From a virus, in IMG/VR virus record IMGVR_UViG_3300023174_000036, positions 1-64,000 of that record: DNA of 64,000 nucleotides, one strand, 5' to 3'. The notes under the pieces were generated by a model. The model did not search any database, was not told the DNA's origin, and saw nothing but the letters and a program-made list of their open reading frames with translations. Made by a program: the position numbers and the translations under genes. Positions 5,357 through 13,386 of this stretch are shown piece after piece. How positions within the stretch are numbered: position 1 is the first letter of the stretch; every line of letters begins with the position of its first letter.

Positions 5357-5779
5357 ATGCCAACACCCATATTACCCACCAAAACACAACTAGCTGGACT
5401 GCAATTCACACCCAAACAGCTGGTAGCAGACAAAACCGTTGAAGAGTATCTCACCATTACCAACAACTATGATTTCATACTCAAACTCATAGCCCAATAC
5501 AGAAGCGGAGCCAGAGCGTCATGGGCGGGTACTGGTGTAACTCCAGATGCATCCACTTATACTGAATTTGTTTATTTTTGTGATCTCCCCACATTGAATC
5601 TATTGATTGAGTATCTCACCAATGTAGACTATGGTTATGGCTATGTTGTGAAAGTGGCCAAAACTTCAGTTGGTTGGGAAACCAGAACCACTGCTATCTC
5701 CGTCACACCCAGTGACAGTTACATACTGCCCACTGGCAACAACGCAGGCAAATACGCACTGTTGGTATCTTGGGCTTAA
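5357..5779 (+). CDS. Hypothetical late protein (140 aa)
   Basis: ATG at 5357 is preceded by AGAGGATCC and a late-promoter box, so expression is probably late. The product begins MPTPILPTKTQLAGLQFTP. It reads like a small virion or accessory protein with beta-strand-forming stretches (VYFCDLPTLNLLIEYL, YVVKVAKTSVGWETRT). No family recognised. It stands alone between the early region and the pqqA-like gene. Confidence 0.6.
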   Translation: MPTPILPTKTQLAGLQFTPKQLVADKTVEEYLTITNNYDFILKLIAQYRSGARASWAGTGVTPDASTYTEFVYFCDLPTLNLLIEYLTNVDYGYGYVVKVAKTSVGWETRTTAISVTPSDSYILPTGNNAGKYALLVSWA

Positions 5780-5833
5780 AAACAACCCCACCAGAACTTC
5801 AAGTACTTCCCAAATTTTTTTTTGCGCCCACAA

Positions 5834-5858
5834 AAAATGGGCCCTAAAGACCCATTTT
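5834..5858 (-). terminator. Terminator downstream of pqqA-like gene
   Basis: AAAATGGG (5834-5841) and CCCATTTT (5851-5858) form an 8-bp stem with a 9-nt loop. On the minus strand the stem runs into TTTTTTG, so it fits termination of leftward transcripts from the pqqA-like gene; it may also act on the rightward gene ending at 5779. Confidence 0.7.
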
Positions 5859-5873
5859 GGTTGTTACTGTGCG

Positions 5874-5945
5874 TTAACGATTCATCACATACATGGTAAT
5901 TTCAAAGCCAAATCGCATTTCTTGTGCTGTTGGTTTAGTCCACAT
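5874..5945 (-). CDS. pqqA: PQQ precursor peptide PqqA-like
   Basis: A 23-codon gene on the minus strand with a strong AGGAGG site 9 bp before its ATG. The peptide begins MWTKP, contains MRFGFEITMY and ends MNR. Length, N-terminus and spacing match classical PqqA peptides (23 residues, e.g. MWKKP...GLEVTLY...NR). Glu15 and Tyr19 fall exactly at the positions that PqqE and the later enzymes cross-link and convert into pyrroloquinoline quinone, and FGFE-x-T-x-Y is the family hallmark. No pqqB-F genes are visible, so the peptide would feed host enzymes. A hairpin terminator follows. No clear promoter was found in the 120-bp leader. Confidence 0.85.
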   Translation of the reverse strand: MWTKPTAQEMRFGFEITMYVMNR

Positions 5946-6065
5946 GGTAGTTCCTCCTGGTTGATTACGGTTGTACATACTGTTCTTACACTAGTATGTA
6001 TCCGTATAGTAGCACGTATTCACCATGGAACACATAGTGAAAATCATTGATTCACCATAGTGATA

Positions 6066-6425
6066 TTATGGAGCAAAGTCACTGGCAGCTTGTGCTATAC
6101 GCCTGGCTTTAAGCTCATCTTCTTCACCAGTGTTGAGTTTCCCGCTCCATCCTGCCAAACTCAAAAACGGTACTCCCACTCTACTGGCAAAAGCACTGAG
6201 TCCATTCCAAAAGTTTGCGGCTCCATATGTGTTCACCGCATAGTTCAGCACACGCCATTGATCCACAGTCAAATAGGGTTTTAGCTGTGGGGCCGCAGTT
6301 ATAGCACCAGCGGCAACAGCACCAGTCCAATTGCCCTTGCTTATATAGTTCAGTATGGTTCGAATCAACACAGCATTTGCTGTGGCTTTTTCTGGCGCGG
6401 GCTCAGTGATTTCTTTCAGTCTCAT
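6066..6425 (-). CDS. Hypothetical late protein (119 aa)
   Basis: The start at 6425 (MRLKEITEPAPEK) is chosen because a perfect late box TATAAATA lies 5 bp upstream; the same frame is open to 6551 but the added residues look random. The product has an Ala/Gly-rich segment (WTGAVAAGAITAAPQL) and ends GEEDELKARR...ASDFAP. It may be a small virion-associated or membrane-active protein. No family recognised. It lies upstream of the pqqA-like gene on the same strand, so readthrough could supply pqqA. Confidence 0.55.
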   Translation of the reverse strand: MRLKEITEPAPEKATANAVLIRTILNYISKGNWTGAVAAGAITAAPQLKPYLTVDQWRVLNYAVNTYGAANFWNGLSAFASRVGVPFLSLAGWSGKLNTGEEDELKARRIAQAASDFAP

Positions 6426-6430
6426 ACATA

Positions 6431-6438
6431 TATTTATA
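6431..6438 (-). promoter_or_regulatory. T4-type late promoter TATAAATA
   Basis: Perfect TATAAATA on the minus strand, only 5 nt before the ATG at 6425; leaves essentially no room for a leader. Confidence 0.75.
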
Positions 6439-6673
6439 AGTATACATATGCTGATACCCATTCCGCTAGACCCCATAGCCGTAGACATCATAATAGAGCT
6501 ACTGTTGGAGTCTTTACAGTCATACGGGGCTGGGTGAGCATTAGCACTCATTTCGTGCGTTAACGCTCTGCTACTTCGTAGCTGTAAAAAATCTGCGCTT
6601 CGCGTTTGTTCTAAAATTTTGCGCTGGCGCTTCGCGATACTAAATAATCAGCGGTCCAATTAGTTTGAATCGC
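6439..6673. other. Intergenic stretch
   Basis: No supported gene, although a minus-strand frame from 6551 runs into the previous gene. It contains small hairpins such as GCTAC-TTC-GTAGC (near 6570) and repeated GCGCTTCGCG elements (near 6597 and 6628). No promoter besides the late box at 6674 was seen. Confidence 0.4.
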
Positions 6674-6680
6674 ATAAATA
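6674..6680 (+). promoter_or_regulatory. T4-type late promoter box
   Basis: ATAAATA, 27 bp upstream of the ATG at 6708, with AAGGA in the leader. Confidence 0.6.
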
Positions 6681-6707
6681 CACTTATAATTAAGGATATA
6701 CGATACA

Positions 6708-7025
6708 ATGAACCCGTTACCAACAACTTATACATTAGGACAGCGTACAATGAATTTTGTGGGTGCGTTGCAAAGTCTTTCTATTCACAGCAAGGAACAC
6801 CAGCACGTGGCACACCGAATTCTAGACAAGGTACATGCACCCAGATATCTTCACACGTTAACGCCAGAAGTGCTGGCCACCATGTACAGAACCATGCTGA
6901 CTGAAGCTGGACTTGATTCAGACTGTGTCACACAGTTCACTGACATTGCTGTGCAAATGAACCTGTTCCGTGATGTGGAAACACTGGATGACAATGTGAC
7001 TCCTTGGGTAGAACCACAGTCCTAA
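6708..7025 (+). CDS. Hypothetical late protein (105 aa)
   Basis: ATG at 6708 lies downstream of a late box and AAGGATATA leader. The product (MNPLPTTYTLGQRTMNFVG...) is rich in His and Thr, mostly helical in appearance. It includes KEHQHVAHRILDKVHAPRY and TPEVLATMYRTMLTEAG. No recognised family. It ends in a shared terminator with the convergent 7059 gene. Confidence 0.55.
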   Translation: MNPLPTTYTLGQRTMNFVGALQSLSIHSKEHQHVAHRILDKVHAPRYLHTLTPEVLATMYRTMLTEAGLDSDCVTQFTDIAVQMNLFRDVETLDDNVTPWVEPQS

Positions 7026-7030
7026 AACCA

Positions 7031-7054
7031 TGCCCGTTCCGCACGGGCATTTTC
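7031..7054. terminator. Terminator between convergent genes
   Basis: ATGCCCGT (7031-7038), TCCGC loop, ACGGGCAT (7044-7051), then TTT. Lies between the rightward gene ending at 7025 and the leftward gene ending at 7059. Confidence 0.75.
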
Positions 7055-7058
7055 ACCT

Positions 7059-7316
7059 CTAACTCCAGTGCAACAAGAACAGGGTTTTGTTGCGTTCTCG
7101 GCGGAAAGCTATACAGGCCTGCCAGTAATCCACACTGGTGCCGTTGTGATAAGCCCATTCCGAATAGTGATGTCCTATGTATTGATTCAGCCATGCTTCC
7201 ATCTCATCCACTGCTGTGACCCAATCCCATTGATCATTCACAATTATGGTGGGCCATGTGGCATAGGCAATGTGCTCAAACGGATGCAGTTCCGGAAGAT
7301 AAAAGCTTCTTGGCAT
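7059..7316 (-). CDS. Hypothetical protein (85 aa)
   Basis: The start at 7316 (MPRSFYLPELHPFEH) is favoured over the in-frame ATG at 7367, because a late-type CTAAATA box sits 5 nt upstream of 7316. The product is rich in Trp, Tyr and His (YATWPTIIV, WVTAVDEMEAWLNQYI, HHYSEWAYHNG), suggesting a small globular protein. No family recognised. Confidence 0.5.
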   Translation of the reverse strand: MPRSFYLPELHPFEHIAYATWPTIIVNDQWDWVTAVDEMEAWLNQYIGHHYSEWAYHNGTSVDYWQACIAFRRERNKTLFLLHWS

Positions 7317-7381
7317 AAAAATATTTAGCCCATACACTAAAAAGTTAAATATCATATACACCAACAAGGATCACGTGCCGT

Positions 7382-7921
7382 ATGACTTTAATAGAATTTC
7401 CGCTTGAAAAATTCATCAACGCTTACCAGTTCAACGGGTCAGAAACCAATGCTGAACTGATAAGATTAATACGCGAGGACGGCGGCAAATTAAGTCAGCA
7501 AACTGTGGTCAAAGCCTACATGACTGATTGGCGCTTGACCATGGATCATCAAAGTCCGTTACTGGATCCTTTCTTCAAGTTTCTCAATGAAGGGTTGTCC
7601 CACAGTATAGCCAGCCTTGCAGGTGTTACCAAAGATCCTTTCAAATATCGCATTGCCAACATTTGGGGAGCAATATACAGCAAGGATGACCACACTGAAG
7701 CACACAGTCACGCACCTTGTCAAATGAGTTTTGTGTACTATGTTCAAGCAGATGACTCAGTATCTGCTCCATTGATATTTCCTGAAATTGAACACACAGT
7801 GATACCCAGCACTGGCATGCTGGTCATATGCCCAGGTTGGCTTACCCATTATGTGCCCAAGTACAATCCAGTCACTGGGCAAGAACGCATAGTTATTGCA
7901 GGCAATATAGAACTACAATGA
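7382..7921 (+). CDS. 2OG-Fe(II) oxygenase-like protein (TIGR02466-type), copy 1
   Basis: The 179-residue product has the pattern of the putative 2OG-Fe(II) oxygenase family common in marine phages. Possible iron ligands are H108/H110 in the EAHSHAP segment and H156 in WLTHYVP, and the probable 2-oxoglutarate-binding Arg is R169 in the ERIVIAGNIE strand. These enzymes hydroxylate proteins or small molecules with Fe(II), O2 and 2-oxoglutarate; the substrate is unknown. The stop overlaps the next start (ATGA), and the next gene is a paralogue, so the two arose by tandem duplication. Confidence 0.65.
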   Translation: MTLIEFPLEKFINAYQFNGSETNAELIRLIREDGGKLSQQTVVKAYMTDWRLTMDHQSPLLDPFFKFLNEGLSHSIASLAGVTKDPFKYRIANIWGAIYSKDDHTEAHSHAPCQMSFVYYVQADDSVSAPLIFPEIEHTVIPSTGMLVICPGWLTHYVPKYNPVTGQERIVIAGNIELQ

Positions 7922-8475
7922 TAGACAGCACAGCACCAATCAGTTTTAACCTTGGACGATTTGTAAACACATACCAGTTCAGTGATTCTGAAACAATTCA
8001 AGCACTGATAGACACAATTAGGGCAGAAGCTGTGCGTGGCCAAAGACCCAGTAATGTACAGGCTTTGGTCACATGGAATCTTTACAACATTGATCACAAT
8101 GCCCAACCACAGGATAGATTTTTTACTTTTTTAAAAACCAGCCTTGAACACAGTTGGTCCAACTTGCTGTGTGATAACAAGGGCAGTGAATCAGTCAACT
8201 TTCGTATCAGCAGTATGTGGGGAGCAATTTATCAGCCAGGCGATTGGGCAGATTATCACACACACGGGCCCAGCAGAACCAGTTGGGTATATTATTTGCA
8301 AGCTGATCCTACTCAGGGTGCTCCTTTGGTTTTTGATAATACTGGTTATGAAATAATGCCCACCACTGGACAATTGATCATGTTCCCCAGCTGGTTGGGG
8401 CACAGTGTTCCCAAATTTATGCCCAAAGATGCCAGTGAACGCATTGTGCTGGCTGGCAATGTGGAAATACAATGA
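7918..8475 (+). CDS. 2OG-Fe(II) oxygenase-like protein (TIGR02466-type), copy 2
   Basis: The start at 7918 (ATGA overlap with copy 1) is preferred over an upstream in-frame ATG inside copy 1. The 185-residue product is clearly homologous to copy 1. It shares F-x-NTYQF-x-x-SET near the start, then MWGAIYQPGDWADYHTHGP, WVYYLQAD and WLGHSVPK...ERIVLAGNVEIQ. The candidate iron ligands (HTH and GHSVP) and terminal Arg are kept, so both copies may be active. Substrate unknown; T4-like marine phages often carry several such genes. Confidence 0.65.
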   Translation: MIDSTAPISFNLGRFVNTYQFSDSETIQALIDTIRAEAVRGQRPSNVQALVTWNLYNIDHNAQPQDRFFTFLKTSLEHSWSNLLCDNKGSESVNFRISSMWGAIYQPGDWADYHTHGPSRTSWVYYLQADPTQGAPLVFDNTGYEIMPTTGQLIMFPSWLGHSVPKFMPKDASERIVLAGNVEIQ

Positions 8476-8506
8476 ACATCACGTTGCCTTTGTCAAGACA
8501 GTACAA

Positions 8507-8950
8507 TTAGTCCTTGTGGTAGTAACGGTAGTTCACTGAGGTTTCGTTGGTCTGGTGCACGAGTGCGCCATTCTTGATATGAAAGCGTCGGGCCATTTCA
8601 GTTTGTGGACTCAGTGTAACAATGTCGTTGACTTCACTGTGTTCTTTCAAAATCCAATCAGCAGCCTTTTTGATTAAAGCCGCACCTGCGCCAGGACTGT
8701 AACTCCAAATGGTATAAAACACAGCTACATTTTTGCTCTTGCTGACTGATTTTAAATCTTCTTCGTTCTTGGGGATTTCTGTGAGCCATTGCAAACAAGT
8801 AGCCGCCAGGATCTCTTCCCCTGCTTTGAGTAACAAGATTTCAGCCGCATCGTTGATACGTTGCTCAAGAGGAATATGCGGACGAACTGGATCGTCTTTG
8901 ATTACTCGGGTCAAAGGGTCAGTGATGTCTCTAATGTGGTGCAATTCCAT
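8507..8950 (-). CDS. GNAT-like N-acetyltransferase
   Basis: ATG at 8950 with AGGACTTATC leader and a late-type box 31 bp upstream. The 147-residue product has a GNAT-like motif A (FYTIWSYSPGAGAALIKKAADWI), where SPGAGA stands for the acetyl-CoA pyrophosphate-binding Q/R-x-x-G-x-G/A loop. A later strand reads IVTLSPQTEMARRFHIKNGA, with the A-x-x-F-x-x-x-x-G pattern of motif B. It would transfer an acetyl group from acetyl-CoA; the acceptor is unknown. Confidence 0.6.
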   Translation of the reverse strand: MELHHIRDITDPLTRVIKDDPVRPHIPLEQRINDAAEILLLKAGEEILAATCLQWLTEIPKNEEDLKSVSKSKNVAVFYTIWSYSPGAGAALIKKAADWILKEHSEVNDIVTLSPQTEMARRFHIKNGALVHQTNETSVNYRYYHKD

Positions 8951-8980
8951 GATAAGTCCTAGTGTGTATCTTTATATGCG

Positions 8981-8987
8981 TATTTAT
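8981..8987 (-). promoter_or_regulatory. T4-type late promoter box
   Basis: ATAAATA on the minus strand upstream of the GNAT-like gene; normal leader of about 30 nt with an AGGA site. Confidence 0.6.
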
Positions 8988-9019
8988 TAACAAGTGTGTG
9001 AAATGTTGTTACAACTAGA

Positions 9020-10507
9020 TTACACCAGGTCATCACCCGGCAAACTGTTCAACAATTCACGCAATTTGGTACTGGCCACTTCAGCTTTGATTTTAGGTTT
9101 GGCCAAGTCAAATCCTTCCTTGGGACTTGCCCGCTCCCAAGCAGTTGTGCTGCCAGCTTCTTCGCCTTGTGCAGTTTGTCTTTGCTTGATGCTGTTGAGT
9201 AGCGTTGAACCTGCACTGGCTTGCCCTGAGCCATATGAATCTTCTTGTTCGCAGTCAGTGATACGCAAACTGTCAATGTTGAACTCCAAATCAATCTTTT
9301 GTCCAACACCACTGCTACTACGTGTTTTCATCAGTTGTATTTGATAACGTCCACGTTCACGCATGGCCCTGCTGGTAAAGATACCAAACACGTTATCAGC
9401 TGTCTGGATCTTACTTAATCCGCCTGAAATATGACTGTGGTCAAATTCAATTTCTTCCACAGCTCCACGATTCAACTGCGCCGCAGTGATAAACACACAG
9501 TTCTTTTCCACTGCCAAATTGCGCAGTTCTTCCGACACATACTTGTCTTTGACAAACAAGTTTTCAGCACTGATGCGCTTGCTCAAGGGCATTAACAAGT
9601 CCATGTAGTCTACCAACAGTACATCGACCTTACGGCCCATTTTGATTTCATACTCTTTCAAATAAGCACGAATGTCATTGGCAGTCTTGCCACTGGGCAT
9701 GTATTTGACTTGAAACTGTCCCGACTTCTTGCCAATCATTTTGACTTTCATTTCAACATCGTCAATGTTCTTGAAAATCTCTCTAGTGGCCATACCAGTT
9801 ACCATGGCATCCACACGCATACTCACAAGTTCTTCACTCAACTCAAGTGTTAAGTAAATTACATTATATCCAGCAAGAGCATAGTTGACACCAAGATTAG
9901 CCAGGAATAGGGATTTACCAGCACCGCTACCGCCCGCCCAAATGTTGAGTTCGCCACGATTAAAGCCCCCAAACAACTTGTCATCAACTGCTTTCCAACC
10001 TGTAGATATTTGTCCATTTTTATCCTTAATCCTCATTAGTCTAGCACGGGGATCTTCAAAGTAGTCAGTACCCATGTCTCGTTGCAGGCCAATTTGCACA
10101 GCCGCTTTGATCTTTTCTTCCACTGGTCCATACTCACCTTTTTCCAGCAAGTCGGCTGATTCTAAAATTGCACGTTCAAGACCTTTGTGGCGGGTAAATG
10201 TTTCAAAGTCATTCATCAACCATTCAAAATGTTCTTCCCGTAATTCAGTGGCGGCTTTTAAGTTTGAACCTGTGGCCGCATTTAAAATGTCAGGTGTGGG
10301 CAACACATTGTTCTCACTCACATATTTGGTTAAGAATTCTGCTGGCTCTTGTAGTCTACGGTCAAACAGTTTGCTGTCAAAAATGCTTTGGCAACGCACA
10401 AATGTACCAGCATCTGCCAACATCATTTCCAAATAGACTTTTTGGATTTCATATCCATAGTCTACATTTTGTCTTGCTTTATCTTTGTCTTTGTTGTATT
10501 CACTCAT
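9020..10507 (-). CDS. gp41: Replicative DNA helicase (T4 gp41-like, DnaB family)
   Basis: The 495-residue product has a helical N-terminal domain and a RecA-type C-terminal domain. Walker A is GGSGAGKS at about residues 192-199, the Walker B-like strand is VDVLLVDYMDLL, and later come FITAAQLNRGA and HISGGLSKIQTADNVFGI, as in DnaB/gp41 helicases. It unwinds DNA at the phage fork as a hexamer and pairs with the gp61-type primase encoded just upstream at 11579. The tail (after about residue 425) is low complexity. It lies in the leftward replication block. Confidence 0.92.
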   Translation of the reverse strand: MSEYNKDKDKARQNVDYGYEIQKVYLEMMLADAGTFVRCQSIFDSKLFDRRLQEPAEFLTKYVSENNVLPTPDILNAATGSNLKAATELREEHFEWLMNDFETFTRHKGLERAILESADLLEKGEYGPVEEKIKAAVQIGLQRDMGTDYFEDPRARLMRIKDKNGQISTGWKAVDDKLFGGFNRGELNIWAGGSGAGKSLFLANLGVNYALAGYNVIYLTLELSEELVSMRVDAMVTGMATREIFKNIDDVEMKVKMIGKKSGQFQVKYMPSGKTANDIRAYLKEYEIKMGRKVDVLLVDYMDLLMPLSKRISAENLFVKDKYVSEELRNLAVEKNCVFITAAQLNRGAVEEIEFDHSHISGGLSKIQTADNVFGIFTSRAMRERGRYQIQLMKTRSSSGVGQKIDLEFNIDSLRITDCEQEDSYGSGQASAGSTLLNSIKQRQTAQGEEAGSTTAWERASPKEGFDLAKPKIKAEVASTKLRELLNSLPGDDLV

Positions 10508-10524
10508 ACTTTATTATACGCTCT

Positions 10525-11472
10525 TTAAATTTTAATTGCAATGTGTTTGACAGGAGCCCATCGATATTTCCACTCTCTTTGCTTGGTATGATACAGCACT
10601 GAACCAATTGCACTACTAGGATCTCCGGGATTAGGTAGGCTCCAACAGTACTTAAATCTTGGCTCTACAAACTTTTTATTAGCTGTACTATTCATAGCAC
10701 ATCCGCCCATGTAAACTAAACTATCTGTATCAATTAGTTGTTTAGCTTTGAGCATAACAGCTGATACTTGATCTTCAAACACCTGTTGTACTGCGGCCGC
10801 AATGTCGCATTGATCTTGCAAATTATTAATAGGATAGGGCCAATCTAAAACACCTCTATGTAAGTTACGGGTTAAATTAACTGTGTAATCTATATAACTT
10901 TTAACCTCGGGCAAATATCTTTTGGGGTCACCTTGTTCTGACATTTGTTGTAGCAAATATTCTTGCTTGATTGGTTCTAATCCTATCAGTTGTGTAAACG
11001 CACTATAGAATAATCCTAGACTATGTGGATAACTTCTGCTCCACACTTTTTTTATTTCACCGTGTAGCCCTTCCCAGATAGTTGCACACTCAAACTCTCC
11101 TATTGCATCGAGGACGACAATAGCACAATGATTAAAAGGACTAGTATAGTAACCGGCGGCAGCATGACTTGCATGATGCGGCGTATAAGTGATTGGTGCA
11201 TAGTGTAACCTTATATTATTTAAATATCTTTTAGGTAATACTGACAAATCCATTGCTGTTTTATATTGACCAGCATACACTTGTCTAGCTTTCTTAACCC
11301 AAGGTCTTTCATACCAAAATAATCTATCCGGAGCTCCTTGGTGCAATGCTTCGGTTATTATAGATGTATCAAACTCATCGTCTTTACAAGTAGTCCACGA
11401 AATAAGTGCGCCGTCCTTAAATACGGCTAGACTTGACCCGTGATTAAGAGCGTTTATCCCCCACTGTATCAT
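10525..11472 (-). CDS. Carbamoyltransferase N-terminal-domain protein (NodU/TobZ-like), short form
   Basis: The 315-residue product contains the ASKHA-type N-terminal domain of NodU/CmcH carbamoyltransferases. It shows GINALNHGSSLAVFKDGALISW at the start, then the H-x-x-x-H pattern in PHHASHAAAGYYTSPF, and LVYMGGCAMNSTANKKF. It stops before the C-terminal YrdC-like domain that the 568-residue protein at 48429 has. It may make or bind carbamoyl-adenylate only, or be a degenerate partner. It overlaps the 11469 gene by ATGA and sits between primase and helicase genes, an odd place for an O-carbamoylation enzyme. Confidence 0.75.
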   Translation of the reverse strand: MIQWGINALNHGSSLAVFKDGALISWTTCKDDEFDTSIITEALHQGAPDRLFWYERPWVKKARQVYAGQYKTAMDLSVLPKRYLNNIRLHYAPITYTPHHASHAAAGYYTSPFNHCAIVVLDAIGEFECATIWEGLHGEIKKVWSRSYPHSLGLFYSAFTQLIGLEPIKQEYLLQQMSEQGDPKRYLPEVKSYIDYTVNLTRNLHRGVLDWPYPINNLQDQCDIAAAVQQVFEDQVSAVMLKAKQLIDTDSLVYMGGCAMNSTANKKFVEPRFKYCWSLPNPGDPSSAIGSVLYHTKQREWKYRWAPVKHIAIKI

Positions 11473-11582
11473 TTGTAGATAAATGGATCGCGTTTACGTA
11501 ATTCTTCAAGACGTTTTTTGAAACGCTTGCGTTCTTGGTATTTGTACCAAGGTGTAAGTAACCAATTAATTATTTTATTCAT
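11469..11582 (-). CDS. Small basic protein (37 aa)
   Basis: A 37-codon gene joined to both neighbours by ATGA overlaps: its start overlaps the primase stop and its stop overlaps the carbamoyltransferase start. The product begins MNKIINWLLTPWYKYQ, continues with a very basic RKRFKKRLEELRKR and ends DPFIYK. The pattern of an amphipathic N-terminus followed by a basic helix and DPFIY resembles small conserved proteins of T4-like cyanophages. Function unknown; the coupling and the pattern make it a real gene. Confidence 0.75.
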   Translation of the reverse strand: MNKIINWLLTPWYKYQERKRFKKRLEELRKRDPFIYK

Positions 11583-12547
11583 TCTATCTCCTTAAACCAT
11601 TTCTTTGCTCTCAATTGTATTTTGAGACTGTTTGATTCTTTTGCCGATACAATCAAGTATAATGTAGCCAATCTTCCTAATTTTATCACAGCATCATTTA
11701 CATCTTTAACGCCTTCGGGCCAATCAGGCATACTAACTGACCAGCCGTATTCTAATGCTTGCTCCACAGTCTTAGGACCTTCGTGATCTCTGTCTGGTAC
11801 TAGTATAATTTCCTTGCTTAGTTGTTTAAGCAACCAATTCTGACTGTCCTTTATTTCTGCTCCAAGTAAAGCACATCCATCAATACTTATCGCATCAAAC
11901 GGTCCTTCACAAACAATTACGAAGTTTCGATTGTTTATTTGTCTATCTAAATTAAACACATATCCCGGTTGTTGCTCGCTAATATACTTGGGTTTAACGT
12001 CGCCTATGGCCCGGGCAGTGTATCCTACAATGACATTGTCTTTGAGGAACGGTATAATCAACCGGTTGCTAAAACCTATCTTAGGAGTCCAATAGAAAGG
12101 ATAATCTTCGAGATATAAATTTCTATTTGAAAGATACTCGAGTACAGGAACTAACTTGTCCGGGATATGGTTTAAACTGGAAATGAGTTCACTATCAGGC
12201 GGTAATTCACGTGGTTCAAACTTAGGTATAACACTACGTATTACTGTATTTGTATTGTCATTTAATCTAAGAGCTTCTAGACGTAATTGATTTATAATGT
12301 CGTCACTCATGTTGAGTAATCGCATTAACTTATTCATCTTTTGACTAATTGCTCTGCCAGGTTGCCAACTGGCTTTGAACTGGCAATTAAAACAATGATA
12401 GCTGACAGCATCACCGGCATTGACGATAAAACCGCCACGTTGGCGTTTATCATCACAGCAAGGGGCATTAAAACTTATCCAACCGCTTGGAGTTTGTTTT
12501 CGCTTACCTGGTAAGTGTTGTAATAGTGTGTCGGCTATGAGGCTCAT
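11579..12547 (-). CDS. gp61: DNA primase (T4 gp61-like)
   Basis: The 322-residue product has an N-terminal zinc-binding motif (APCCDDKRQRGGF... then YHCFNCQ) and a TOPRIM domain. The TOPRIM motifs are FVIVCEGPFDAISIDG and EIILVPDRDHEG, carrying the conserved Glu and D-x-D. It synthesises RNA primers for lagging-strand replication with the gp41 helicase. Length is close to T4 gp61 (342). It is followed by two ATGA-coupled genes. Confidence 0.9.
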   Translation of the reverse strand: MSLIADTLLQHLPGKRKQTPSGWISFNAPCCDDKRQRGGFIVNAGDAVSYHCFNCQFKASWQPGRAISQKMNKLMRLLNMSDDIINQLRLEALRLNDNTNTVIRSVIPKFEPRELPPDSELISSLNHIPDKLVPVLEYLSNRNLYLEDYPFYWTPKIGFSNRLIIPFLKDNVIVGYTARAIGDVKPKYISEQQPGYVFNLDRQINNRNFVIVCEGPFDAISIDGCALLGAEIKDSQNWLLKQLSKEIILVPDRDHEGPKTVEQALEYGWSVSMPDWPEGVKDVNDAVIKLGRLATLYLIVSAKESNSLKIQLRAKKWFKEIE

Positions 12548-12559
12548 AGCACATTATAC

Positions 12560-13366
12560 TTAACTTACCACTACTTTGTCAACTGTTCCGAATGCCGAAT
12601 TATAGTTTCCGTTTTTCCAAGAAACTCTAAAATAATTGTAGTTACCAATCTCAACATCATTAAATGTGATAGTTGTAGTGGTTGCAACTGTGGTAGTTAT
12701 TGTTCGAATAGGCAATGCATTTAAATAAGAATTCACTGAAATAGTGCTGTTCTCCGTTCCTTCTAAATAAATGGTTCCTTTAAAGTTAGTAACTTCAATT
12801 TCAAAATCAAGAATCTTAACAGGCTCGGCTTCGTAAAATTTTGTGGCTATTGCAGGTGTGTGGTTTGTAACATTGCCATCGAGATCTATTTCCTGTGTAA
12901 AGTGTTCATATACCCTATCATCTCGAAAAGTTGGCATAGCATCGCCGACTACTTCTATAGTGCCCACGGCACCAAATCTTGTGTCAGCGTATAACAACAC
13001 ATCATCACCCATGGTATTCATGGCAGAAACACTGTATTTTAAATATTGACTGGTCAATTCATCTAAATCGTCTTGAGGTATAACAACTTTGGCAATGCCT
13101 TTCAATGCAGTTGGAGTAACAGTGTACGGGCTATTTCCCAAAGCATTACCCTGTGCATCCATGACATTAAGTTTGATAATTGGCAGTGTTGATAAATCAA
13201 TACGCTTTTGATCGGCATTCTTTATATCAAACTCAATGGTGTTATCAATGCCATTATAAATTTTTATTGTTCTCTGATACACGTTTGTATACTCCACAGT
13301 AAATCCTGCCAAATTGGCTAATAGTATGATCCTATTAGAATATAAATAACTTGAAATTTTTTGCAT
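12560..13366 (-). CDS. Putative virion protein with Ig/BppU-like beta domains
   Basis: The 268-residue product is almost wholly beta in appearance. An N-terminal domain of the phage BppU type (YQRTIKIYNGIDNTIEFDI..., LNVMDAQGN) is followed by a Thr-rich C-terminal domain ending VDKVVVS. Such modules occur in baseplate-upper or fibre-attachment proteins. A late promoter box (13387-13393) lies upstream with an AAGG site, which fits late virion expression. The assignment rests on fold-like pattern only. Confidence 0.5.
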   Translation of the reverse strand: MQKISSYLYSNRIILLANLAGFTVEYTNVYQRTIKIYNGIDNTIEFDIKNADQKRIDLSTLPIIKLNVMDAQGNALGNSPYTVTPTALKGIAKVVIPQDDLDELTSQYLKYSVSAMNTMGDDVLLYADTRFGAVGTIEVVGDAMPTFRDDRVYEHFTQEIDLDGNVTNHTPAIATKFYEAEPVKILDFEIEVTNFKGTIYLEGTENSTISVNSYLNALPIRTITTTVATTTTITFNDVEIGNYNYFRVSWKNGNYNSAFGTVDKVVVS

Positions 13367-13386
13367 TTGGACGGACCTTTATATAC

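Noticed and set aside
6426-6551. Upstream extension of the 6066-6425 gene to 6551
   Set aside because: The extra residues are Ser/Met/Cys-rich with no pattern, and a perfect late promoter lies between; a separate small gene there cannot be excluded.
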